Part shown: piece after piece, positions 1 to 10,000 of the stretch
Layout of the letters: each line of letters opens with the position of its first letter
How positions within the stretch are numbered: the first letter of the stretch is position 1
Assembly: GCF_028769735.1 (NCBI RefSeq)
Contig: NC_088171.1
Location: forward strand, 93,604,912-93,668,911
Direction of reading: 5' to 3'
DNA: 64,000 nt
Source: Zonotrichia leucophrys gambelii
Taxonomy: Eukaryota > Chordata > Aves > Passeriformes > Passerellidae
The notes under the pieces: generated by a model
Seen by the model: the letters and a program-made list of their open reading frames with translations, nothing else
Databases searched by the model: none
Told to the model about the DNA's origin: nothing
Program-made: the position numbers and the translations under genes

Positions 1-1677
1 AATTGTGACTACAAGTTCATCCAGTTGCAGATGTTTAGATGTAAAAATATGCAGTACACTAATTCTAATTGCCATCCTTTTATTCATAAATAAATGGGTT
101 TTCATTTCAAAGAAGTTAGAAAGAGAAAGCTATAGAGTTTGTATAATTATGACAGCCAAGCAGCTGTTGATTTGCTTGGTAAAACTCCAGCAATATTCCT
201 AAACTTCAAATAAAACCTGCTAAATCCTATTTTTAGTGCTCATGGACTTCAAAGTCTGAGAAATTCTAGCAAGACATGTAATATTTCAAGTCTTGCTCAC
301 TCCTTACTAATGAGGCAATGTGGGGTCCAAAAATCTATTCATAGCAACATGTCCTAGTAGCCTACCTGAAAACATGATTTCTGCTTCAAATATTGTGTAA
401 GATTTAATCTACATCAGCAGATTTGTGGTTATAAATCCATATTTCTAGAAGGTTGCAGATCTAAATGACGGGCATGAGGGGGGAGCAGCACCTGCTCCTG
501 TGGTGGCATTAACATTAACATGCCTGCTTTTGCTATTTCTTGTACCACTTTGTAAAGCATGCATCTTCCTTGTAAAATGACTTGAAAGCTTACAATTTCT
601 CCCTAAATTTTATCATTCTTTTTCTACAAGAAATGTTCAGTCTTCCATGTTTGAGTGACTCTTTATACTCAATGATTCTTTTGGATCCCTTCCCATTCAG
701 GATATTTTTATATTTAGATGGCCTCTCTCAGAAAGCTACAAAGAAGAGCTGGGTGTCCTTATACATTTACTCAACATGTGATCTATATTTTCTTTCAGTT
801 ACTCAGGTGAGAAAAGTTGGTAGGGAGTGGTGGTAACTTGAATTAATTTTAGTCATACAGGTTGGAAGAAACACAGGAGCTTTCAGCACAGCAACATTTC
901 TCCTAGCCTAAGAAGAAATGCTTCCTCATCCCCAAACCTCATAAATGATTGGGGTTTTTTTCCTAAGCTACAATAATTTAATATAAGAAATGCTTTTCTT
1001 ATATCCTTGGAGCATTTTAGCAACCACAGCATTGTTACCACTGCTGTATGAGCAGCAGAAAGAGGTTCTGACTCCAAAATAACTGCAGAGGGCAGCATTA
1101 ATTCATTATTTAAACCCTCCAGTGACAGGGAAGATCAATGTCCCTTGAAAATCCCAAATAATATTTTATATGTAAATAACCCAGGGCTTTCATAAGCAAC
1201 TCCAGCTGTATTGCCAAAAGCAAATATGAGAAGATTTTATGATACACCATTTCTTGAAAAAGTATGTAGCTACATTACATTAAAATTTTCAGATTCTAAA
1301 TAGACTGAATAGAGTGTCCTGAAAGAACCTATTTTGTTTATGCTGTATTATGATATGTTATAATACAGTGGCATTTGCCAACAGCTTTTTACAATATGAC
1401 TAAAACCACAAAAGAAAGATTGGCAGGACAACAAATTTGACACTGTTCTAGTTTGTCCTTGGTGAAAGTTAATAAGACTTACACCAACTAGAAATTAATG
1501 TTTTTTAACATTATGCTTATTTACACAGATATCCAATCTTTAGTGCTAGTGAAGTTATTGTTCTCTTTGCAATCCCTGGGACTATACAATACTTTTTCAG
1601 GGCACAGGGCAAACTTGAAACTTTGGTTAGGGGTAGGTAGTCTTGTGAGTACATAATTCATGGGAAAGACTTCAAAA
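1..1677. other. Unique AT-rich non-coding sequence
   Basis: No gene, RNA gene or recognisable transposable element is visible. The open frames here are short (under 90 codons), on both strands, and show no domain or compositional bias that suggests coding. The stretch ends at the 5-bp target duplication of the first LTR. It could be intergenic or intronic; nothing in the sequence decides which. Confidence 0.6.
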
Positions 1678-1682
1678 TATGC

Positions 1683-2336
1683 TGTCTTGGTTTGGAAAGA
1701 CAGGTGTCTGCTAAGGAAGGCAGGAGCCTCCCCTGTAACGGAAAATGTACACCCCCTCCCTCCGAATTGCTAAAAACTTTAAATTAAGGGGCTCTCAGGC
1801 AAAAATATTGCAGCAGGAATAACAGTTCTTTACTAGGGAAGAAAATAAAAAAATATAAAAAAACAATGCAGTGAACTAACCAACAGTGACAGAGTCAGAA
1901 CAAAACCTGACGCCCTGTGGGTCAGGGTGTTGGTAGCAGTCCCATTGGAATTGTGGCTGCAGTCCTCCTGGAGTGTCAGGTGTGGTTCTGTTGGAGCAGG
2001 GATCCTGTAGAAAGGTGTAGTCTTCCTCTGAAGATCCAGTGGAAGAGGCAGCTGTTCCTCTGGGAAAACCAGTGGAGAAGTCCATGCTGGTATTTCAGAA
2101 TCTCAAGATTATATCTGGGTAGGAATGCTTGGCTCCTCCCTCTGGGCGGAGCATCTCACAATGGGATGCTCAAGTTCTTATCAGTCATGCAGTGACATTC
2201 AATGGCCTGTTATCAGCAGATATCTCCAGGGAGGGAGGAGTGGTTGTGGAAGAGATAAAGAAAACTGCCCACTTAACAGAAGGCAACTGCCATACCAATG
2301 GCAAATAGAATACAATTTGCTTGGCAATCCAGGACA
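1683..2336 (-). mobile_element. Solo LTR, ERVL-type (copy 1 of a family seen twice here)
   Basis: A 654-bp element begins TG and ends CA on the plus strand and is flanked by a perfect 5-bp direct repeat TATGC (1678-1682 and 2337-2341). Five-base target duplications are usual for ERVL-type (class III) elements. Sense is the minus strand, shown by comparison with the better preserved copy at 17149-17833, which aligns end to end in reverse complement. On the sense strand a TATA-like GATATAAT lies at about 2108-2115. The polyadenylation hexamer is degraded to AGTAAA (1829-1834), whereas the other copy keeps AATAAA. No internal retroviral sequence flanks it, so it is a solo LTR left by LTR-LTR recombination. 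The exact family name was not determined. Confidence 0.85.
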
Positions 2337-2820
2337 TATGCTTACCCCTTGTGCATGAAACAAACTACAGAGTTATTTCTCATCTTCTAGAGCCCATCCC
2401 AGATCTCACTTATTTCCTCACTTGCAAGTATCTGGTTTTATAGATCTCAAAATATTGTGGGAGCTCAATAGCAAACTTTCAGTGCAGAAGAGCAGAAAAA
2501 ATGCATCCTCTGTTCAACAGGCACCTGATGGATTTCTCAGTCTTACTTAGTAAATCATTACTTTTCTAGGAGCCTTTCCAGAGTCCTGCTTTAGTTTGGA
2601 GAACTCATCCAACAAATCTTCCTTTCTGTTCTTATGGTACTGCTCATTCCATTTAATCTGACCTTGACTTCTCCCTTTCATTACTGCCTGCAGACTAGGT
2701 ATTTTCTAGTTATTAGCATTAGAATATGTAGTTACACATTTTCCGTGGCCATGCCTATGTTAATCTGCTCTTCCATTTCAGTAAAACAAAATGTCTCTGT
2801 TTCTGAATGTACATTGCTTG

Positions 2821-2842
2821 GTGTGTGTGTGTGTACACACAC
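2821..2842. repeat. (GT)n/(AC)n short alternating purine-pyrimidine tract
   Basis: Seven GT units run into four AC units, giving a short self-complementary dinucleotide tract. It is too short to be a strong microsatellite locus, but alternating GT/AC is prone to slippage. Confidence 0.8.
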
Positions 2843-3822
2843 TGTGGTCCATCTGAAAATGCTCTGAAGCTCACTCCTCTGAATGTTCATCTCTGTGGGT
2901 TCAGATTATAAAAGTCTGATGGGAAACCACCCTTTCTTCTGAGAACACTTCAAAACAGCTACTTGCAGCTGCCATATAAGTTTCTCACTGAGAAATTTCA
3001 ATTTTAGTTTATGTCTTTCATTTGAAAAATCAGAAAGCAGACACTGAATCTTGCCTCTAAACTGCAATTTTAAAAGCATGAACTGCACGAAGATAAGTCC
3101 TTCCCATCATAAGGAAGGACTCCAGCTCTCTGTCACATTTGCAGCACAAAATGGGCTGTCTTTAGCCTCTGAAAATATTTGTTTAAAATTAATGGCCCTC
3201 ACCCATCTGTGTTTCCTAGTTCATGGTATATATGTATAGAGAGAGAAAAAAAGATGGAGAGAGATTCCTCCTAACATTCATTTTAATATAAAAGTTCCCT
3301 GTTTAAAATAGTTGTTGATGCAGAGTTTTACTTAGAATTTATTTATAAAAAGACTCCACAGATGCAAATGGATGCTAGCTTCCTGCTGCTACAGTAATAT
3401 GTCCTGCAGCCTAAATAATACGTCTAACTATGCCAGAACAGCCAGCAGCGTGTGGACTAAAACTGCTTCATCGTGCACGCTGTGTAGAGACTGATTGCAT
3501 TGGGGCACGATGATAAGAGTGGGAATGGATTTAAATGGCAGCCAGAAACTTCATACCACTGGGAAAGAAGAGAGAGCTTTTCTACTTTCTAACTTTTTCA
3601 CATGTCAACTCCTGAAGTGTGGCCAACATGGAAGTTAAAATAATAAATAACAGTGCTATGATATTTGTTGCTGTTTTCCAAGCATTTAGTCTCAATGCAT
3701 ATGGAAATGGATTTTAGGACTTGAGAGGATTAACTTCTTGTTTTCTGACAACATATAAGACTATTTGGAGTCTTGGATGTATGAGGTAGGGAAGTCCTTA
3801 TCAAAGGATGTAGGCAATATAT

Positions 3823-3854
3823 ATGCTATTACCATGGACTCATGGTAATAGCAT
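3823..3854. repeat. Perfect inverted repeat, 14-bp arms, 4-base loop
   Basis: The left arm ATGCTATTACCATG (3823-3836) and the right arm CATGGTAATAGCAT (3841-3854) are exact reverse complements around the loop GACT. It lies in unique sequence and belongs to no recognised element. One of several such hairpins in this window. Confidence 0.95.
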
Positions 3855-4459
3855 CACAATGCTGGGTATTTGTGTTAGGCCTGAAACACATGCAAACCAG
3901 GTAATTATTGTACTTCAACACCAAGAGTCCTGATAGACATAAAAGGTGCCTACACAGTTACTATTTGATGATAATAGTGATCCAGATGTCAATACATGGA
4001 AGATTTATGCGAAACATTTTTTCAAGAAAAAGATTTATTTTGTATTTCATTAGGTAAACCCCAGTATTTGCAGATAAGTGATTCAATGGATTATGGATTT
4101 AAAACTGCAACATTGGGATTTTTATTCTGATGAAGGAATGGCTCTTTTGATAAGGACAGGCAACTGCTCCTAATTTTTTCTCTTCTCCATGAAGCTAGAT
4201 AGACCCTAAGCATAACAACACACAATTAGGATAATGTTATCACCATATGTTGTAACAAAATGAGAGTTGCAATGTGATAAGAAAAAATAGTAAAATATGT
4301 CTTGTTATTTTTACCGTACAGTAATTTCTGAAATTGTTTTGCCCAGTTTCATGTGACTGCTTCAAAAGATGAACCTAATTTAAGACTAGCTGATTAAACA
4401 GCTGACATAACTTGTAGCCAGAAGGAATAGCCCTCCACAGCTTACCTGGCAATCAGCTC

Positions 4460-5486
4460 TGTGAAGGATTGACCCTGGCTGGACTCCAGGCTCCCAGCAA
4501 AGCCACTCTATCACTTGTCTTATCTCAAAAGGACAGGGGAAGGAAAATATAATGCTCATGGATCAAGATAAGGACAGGGAGAGATCACTCACTGGTTACT
4601 GTCAAAACAGGCAAAACAGACTTCATTTGGAAAAATTAGTTTCATTTATTACCAGTCAAATGAGAGTAGGGTAATGGGATAAAAACCCCAAATCTTAAAC
4701 CCTCTTAATCCTACACTTCCCTTCTTTCCATTGCTCCTGAGTTCTATCCCTCCTTCCTGTCAGTGGCACAGGGGCACAGGGAATGGGGGCTGCAGTCAAT
4801 TCATCACACATTTTCTCTGCTGCATCTTCCTCTTCAGAGGGAGGACTCCTCACACTCCTCACCTGCTCCAATGTGTGGTCTCTCTCACTGGATATAGACC
4901 TCCACAGCTCCTCCAGTGTGTGTCTTTCCCAAGGGCTGCAGTTCTTCACAAACTGCTCCAGTTTCATCCCTTCCACGTGGTACAGTCAACAGGAACTGGC
5001 TGCCCTAATGCAGCTCCTCATTCCAAGGGGCCACAGGAAGCCTGCTACTTGCGGGCTTCCAAGAGGGTCACAGCCTCCTTCATGCATCCACCTGCTCCAG
5101 AATGGGATCCTCCACATCCCTCTCCCTTCAGGGGTGCAGCTGCCTCAGCATGGTCTTCACCACAGATTTCAGGGGAATCTCTGCTCCAGCACCTGGAGAA
5201 CCTCCTGCCCCTCCCTCTTTGTCTGCAGAGAAGATTTTCTCAATTATTCCCACTTCTGTCTCGGGTCGTACTGCTGTTTTTCAGCAACTATTCCCCTTTG
5301 TTAAATCTGTTATCCTAAAGATGCCACCATTGTCACTGATGGGTTCAGCCTTGGACAATGGTGGGTCTATCTTGGAGCTGACTGGCACTGGCATTGTTGG
5401 ACATGGGAAACCTTCTGGTATCTTCTCACAGAAGCCACTCCTGTAGCTGCCCTGCTGCCAAAACCTTCCCATGCAAACCCAATGCA
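4460..5486 (-). mobile_element. Long ERVL-type LTR (about 1.03 kb), antisense
   Basis: The plus strand starts TGTGAAGG and ends AACCCAATGCA, the reverse complement of a long ERVL LTR common in bird genomes. On the sense (minus) strand the order is as expected: a start resembling TGCATTGGGTTTGC, a repetitive middle in which GGAGCAG-like and CCACGTGG-like blocks recur, an AATAAA signal (plus strand TTTATT at 4645-4650), a U5-like segment, and a final CAGCCAGGGTCAA block before the terminal CA. The repeated middle lacks stops over long distances, which explains the large spurious open frames on both strands at 4695-5446. No matching direct repeats flank it: the bases left of 4460 and right of 5486 differ. 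That fits a 3' LTR with internal sequence still attached on its right. Recognition of the family is from memory and was not checked by alignment. Confidence 0.85.
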
Positions 5487-5828
5487 TTCTTGTACTTCTG
5501 AAATTCCCCAACACCTTCTCTGAGAATGCCCTCTCCACTGCTCACCTGACCTGACCAGGCTGAGGCCACTGAGGCTGTGGGACCACCATAGTGACATATC
5601 TTTGGGCAAGACCCATTGTCCTTCAATGATTTTAGCAATGTTTAAACCATTAACTATTTCAGTCTTGCACACCTCTCTGGGGGATATAACATACAGAGCT
5701 ATCCAGGATCTTATTATATGAGATGTATTGTTACAGTAATCCAGCTGCAAGGGAAGGTGTGAAAGACTTCATTGTGTGCATCAAAAAGGAGGCAGAATTT
5801 AAAGCAGTAAATTCAGTACATTAATTTG
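5487..5828 (-). pseudogene. Possible 3' internal remnant of the ERVL-type element
   Basis: This lies directly upstream, on the sense strand, of the LTR at 4460-5486. An open frame on the minus strand runs from about 5750 through the junction into the LTR. A purine-rich stretch precedes the LTR start, as expected for a polypurine tract region, but it is not a clean one. No reverse transcriptase, integrase or envelope motif can be read in what remains. It may instead be ordinary flanking DNA beside a solo LTR whose target duplication has decayed. The remnant stops where the ERVK-type LTR begins at 5835, so the rest of the provirus is missing or unrecognisable. Confidence 0.4.
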
Positions 5829-5834
5829 TATCCA

Positions 5835-6253
5835 TGTGTGTGGTATTCACTTATTCTTCGAGCAGAGAGAGACATAACTCTCTCTCCCAGGATTTTCCTG
5901 GGAAGCTGAAAGTCTGTGAGAAACCTCAGGCACAGAAGAAAAACAATTCTTATCTTCACATGCTGCATCTGTTGTTTGGCACATGTGGAATGAGTTATGG
6001 AGATTGTTTACCAAAAGGGATTTGTTAATTGGACGCTGGTGATGGTGTTTTGGATTGATTTTTGACCAATTAGGTCAAAGCTGTGTGGTGACTGTCTGTA
6101 AGGAGTCACGGGTTTTTCTGTAGTAGAGCATGGTATGGTATTATTGTAGTATGTAGTATAATATAGTATAGCTTAATAAAGCATTTTGTTCAGCCTTCTG
6201 CAATCATGGAGTCAAGGCTCATTATTCCCCGTTTAGGGGGCTCACTGTTACAA
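5835..6253 (+). mobile_element. Solo LTR, ERVK-type (419 bp)
   Basis: The element begins TGTGTGTGGTATT and is flanked by a perfect 6-bp direct repeat TATCCA (5829-5834 and 6254-6259). Six-base duplications are typical of class II (ERVK-like) retroviruses. The plus strand is sense: an AT-rich run with AGTATAATATAGTATAG lies just before an AATAAA signal at 6175-6180, followed by a U5-like tail containing the GGAGTCAAGG block and ending CTGTTACAA. The terminal bases AA instead of CA suggest one mutation or a one-base uncertainty at the right edge. The AT-rich pre-polyA block recalls songbird ERVK LTRs, an attribution made from memory. No internal sequence is present. Confidence 0.85.
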
Positions 6254-6259
6254 TATCCA

Positions 6260-6681
6260 TGGTATTAACAGAGTGTGTGCCACACTGACAAGCAGTGGTG
6301 AAGCCGGGTTGAGAGTTGATGGTCATGGTTAGTGAGTCAGTGTCAGAGGCAGAGCCAGGGTGGCTGGGGGGACTCTGACTTCTCCTTTGCTAGAAGAGGA
6401 AAACAGATGTTCATATCAGATAACAAATATGAGCCTTGTTCTGCTCCAAAACTTATTCTGTGAGATAACAGAGTGGAGCCTGTAAGTAATTTTCCTCATG
6501 GTATCACTGGATGCCTTGCTATTACCATTGCAATGAGACAAACCTTTGGTCCATGGGCATGCAGTCACACATGGCCCATTTTTCTGTGGTTGAATTCACC
6601 TCCCTCAGATATACTGACAAGACAAACTCAGAGGCTTTCAGGAGTGCTGAAAGGTCTGCATACACCTTGGAGAGGAAATAC
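6260..6681. other. Unclassified segment between ERVK LTR and CR1
   Basis: About 420 bp between two retroelements. It may be flanking DNA or a further decayed piece of the provirus whose LTR is at 4460-5486. No retroviral motif could be read on the minus strand. Nothing else recognisable. Confidence 0.4.
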
Positions 6682-7086
6682 AATCATAGAATCATTCAGG
6701 TTGGAAAAAGTCTTTTAGATAACTAAATCTAATCATTAACTTAAGACAAGAGTGTTCACCACTTAACCATGTCCCTAAGTGCTACATCTGCACATTTTTC
6801 AAATATCACCAGGAATGATGACTCTGCCTTAGGCAGCCTGTCCCAACACTTGACAACCCTTTCTATGAAGAAATTTTTCCTGATGTCCAACCTAAACCTC
6901 CCTGATGCAATTGAGGCTGTTTCTTCTTGTCCCATCTCTTGTTATTGGAAGGAGAGACTGACCTCCACCTGGCCACACCCTTCTTTCAAACAGTTGTAGA
7001 GTGTGATGAAGTCCTCCCTGACCCTCCTTTTCTCCAGGCTGGACATCCCCAGCTCCCTCATAAGATCCCCACTCTCATAAGATTTT
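6682..7086 (-). mobile_element. CR1 LINE, 5'-truncated 3' end
   Basis: The plus strand opens with AATCATAGAATCATTCAGG, the reverse complement of the CR1 terminal (ATTCTRTG)n repeat. It then follows the antisense of the CR1 3' region: a GGTTGGAAAAAG block, CTGTCCCAACACTTGACAAC, AAATTTTTCCTGATGTCCAA, and TTCTCCAGGCTGGACATCCC near the right end. The element is therefore on the minus strand and truncated at its 5' end, as almost all avian CR1 copies are. Several indels and substitutions against my memory of the consensus suggest an old copy. It keeps no usable part of the reverse transcriptase frame. Confidence 0.9.
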
Positions 7087-10000
7087 GCAGATATCTATAA
7101 CTCCCAAATATTTTGCATACCTTACTTAATTGCTATGAAGAAATTATTTTCCATATGTTTCAGCCAATTTTTTCTGAGGTACAGCTGATCTATTCAAGGA
7201 TGTCAAAAAGATCCTCTCCTTTCAATGGGTATTTTAGCTATCAGGCTATTTTTTTGTGGATAGAGTAGTTCCAGTTATTTAAAGTGAGTGTCAATGACAC
7301 CAGTAAAACATCAGGAGGACATGTAAAGCAGGAGTTTTTGAAAAATAAATATATACCAGAAAGTCAATTTAATAATTAGTCATCAGGAATCTTCTGCAAT
7401 GGATCCTCATAATTTGCCATTTCATGTAGAAATTAGTGCTTTTTGAAATGAAAACCAGGTAACTTTCATCTGTTGTGTAGCCTCATAATTACTATGCAGA
7501 AAATAGAGAAATTCATATATTTGTAGCAAAGAGCGTTAGTACCTAATATTTCAAACAACAAGCATTTACCATGACTGTATTACTGCTGTTTAAATGCCAT
7601 TGGTGTGTAGGGATAGTTGGAAAAATGTATGCAGCTACAATATTGTTATGGAGAAATGGAATGGAAATATTTCATAATTGGAAAGGTGAGCTAAAAATGC
7701 TACCACCTAGGAGTGCCAAGTAGCCCAACAGGCATTGGTTTAAATGTTGGACCTGTGTAGGGAAGGAAAACTTGCCTTGGCAGAAATGAATGAAAAACAA
7801 GCACCATTTAGAGAGGGGAGGAAACAATGACAATGACAACAGACTCAAATAAGCACAGGCAGCATATTGAACCAACCCTAATGCAAGTGTTCAGCTTCTC
7901 GTGGTTGCGGAGAGCGTGTAACAGCAACACATGAACAGAGAAGTGCCCTCCAAAGTGACTCTGAATTTTGGGTGTTTCCTGATCCTTCCTTTGAGCTCAT
8001 GAACCATGAGGGAAGGAGGAGAAAAAAATATCATAGCTGTAGCTATCTCCTACTAACACTAAATAATGTGTTTGCTGCCAAAGGAGGAACTTCTGAAGGG
8101 TCAAAAGGCTCATCTGCAGGACTGGACAGCAGCACAGATGGGAAACTCAGAGCACTCTGACAGAGTTTAGTTCTGTAGAGCTAAGCAAAAAAGACCCAAA
8201 ATAAATTACCTCCTACAAGTTTTTATTTCCTGGTTCCAGGAAATTAACTTTGGATTTTTAAAAAATAGACACTGAAGAAGAAGATTTTGTTGCATATAAG
8301 CATATAATTGATAACAGGGAGAATTTCCAGATTTCATAGCCCTTGAGCAGCCCAATAGGCTATCTTCAGTATCCTTAGTGGAGGTTGATAGTTTTATCTC
8401 TGTCATCCTCCAGCTATCTGATAAACAGCCTACATTTGCTTGATCAGCTGGTATGGCAACAAAACACGGCATTTATGTTCATTTTCTGTAGCAGGTGCTT
8501 CTATGAAATATCCATACTACTGCAGTTGTCAGTGGTTGGTTGTTGTCATCCAGGCATAAAAATGTCCAGGGACACAAAGAACAAGCCAAATAATCTTCTT
8601 ATTTTCATAATTTTCATTGCTAAAACAAGCAGTAGCATCCAATGAATCAGTTGTATTTATTGAAAGAAAATAAAAATACACTAAAATGTAAAATAGGAAA
8701 AGTAAGCTAGTTAGTCTGTCCCCATTACCACAAATTAGGATTCTTGTTCTGGATTTTCCTGATGATACTAAGACTTTAGGCATTAGGAAAGCACCACATT
8801 GTAATTTTTTATATTCCCCATGATGTGGATAGTTCCCTTCATTAATGCATGCTTGATAACATTTTTTTTAGCTAAGCTGCAGATGAATATAAGAACAAAG
8901 GACCACCCTTAATTAGGACTATTAATTGAATTTGACAGTAGAGGTAATCAGGATAGGAGAAAGCACTGCAAGAGCAGAAGCAGGTCCAGTTGGCTAGTCA
9001 AGAGAGACAGGCATGTGTGACATATGGCAGTGCCTGAGAGCTCTGCAAACTCTGCAGTAGATGTCACCCTCAGCAGGAATTTACAGCCCCATAGCAGCCC
9101 AAAGTCAACACAAACTGTTAAGGAAAAAAGAACATCATTTCTCCACTCAGCATGCAGTGTCCTGAGCATTTCTTGGGAAATAGCAAAGTGCAGATCACTG
9201 ATCTGATTGATTACTCTGGACCACATCATCAGTGGCAGTGGTCACTGTGGGAACATGATTTTCAAATTTGCGGCTTTGCTGGCTGTGAGTGTGCCAGTGC
9301 AAGGGGAAAGGAAAAGCTACAATAGCTCTAATGCACAGACACAAAAGCCCACCATGGCTTGTCAAGGTGATAGCAGCAGGCTCCACAGCAGCAGCAGGAG
9401 GTTGCCATTCCCCCATGTGGGCTCTCCAGGTTGCCAGCCCCCCTGTCCATGTCAAGCATTCCCCAGAAAGGATGGGGTATGGGGCAGCAGGGGCATTGGT
9501 GCTGCTGCAGCTGCTGCTGCCACCCTGCTGTCCTTGCATTGGCATCTGCTGCAGAATCACAGGGAAATATCCTTGGCAGGCTAGCCTTGCCTTTGGATGC
9601 TCTCCACTCTTCAGCAAATAACGGATTATTCTCTCCAGAGTAATTTCACATGTGGTTGATTGCCAGCTGCCTCAGGACTGTGAGCTCTGACTGGAGAGAG
9701 AGCTGCTGACTGGACACGGCTGACATGGGACAGAAACCTCAGAATGCCTTCACTGCTGTCCTCAACACACTGCAGCACTCCAGAGAAGCTCAGCACAGCT
9801 CTCAGGGTGGTGGCTGCTGCTGCTGGTCATCTCAGGCTCCTCTTGATGAGTGTGCTAAGAAATACAGATGGTTGTTGTTCGCTCTTCCCGGGACTTTTTT
9901 GTAGATGACCTCGAGATCAAGCAACAACAGCCCCAGCTGCTTGGAGTTTATGATTTTTGAAGGAAAAAAACCAAGCAGGAAAGTATTGACTATTATTTGT

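Larger units (their letters stand above)
2342..4459. other. Unique non-coding sequence with a short hairpin
   Basis: No gene is visible. The stretch contains a short alternating (GT)/(AC) tract at 2821-2842 and a perfect 14-bp inverted repeat at 3823-3854. The segment at about 3370-3540 is less AT-rich than its surroundings and could be a conserved non-coding element, but this cannot be tested from one sequence. Confidence 0.5.

Noticed and set aside
4695..5446. Long open frames on both strands (up to 195 codons)
   Set aside because: They lie wholly inside an antisense ERVL-type LTR whose repeated blocks lack stops; no independent protein signal.
9195..9643. Overlapping frames of 110-140 codons on both strands
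   Set aside because: The same CAG/GCA-rich DNA is open on both strands, which points to composition, not coding; no domain recognised.
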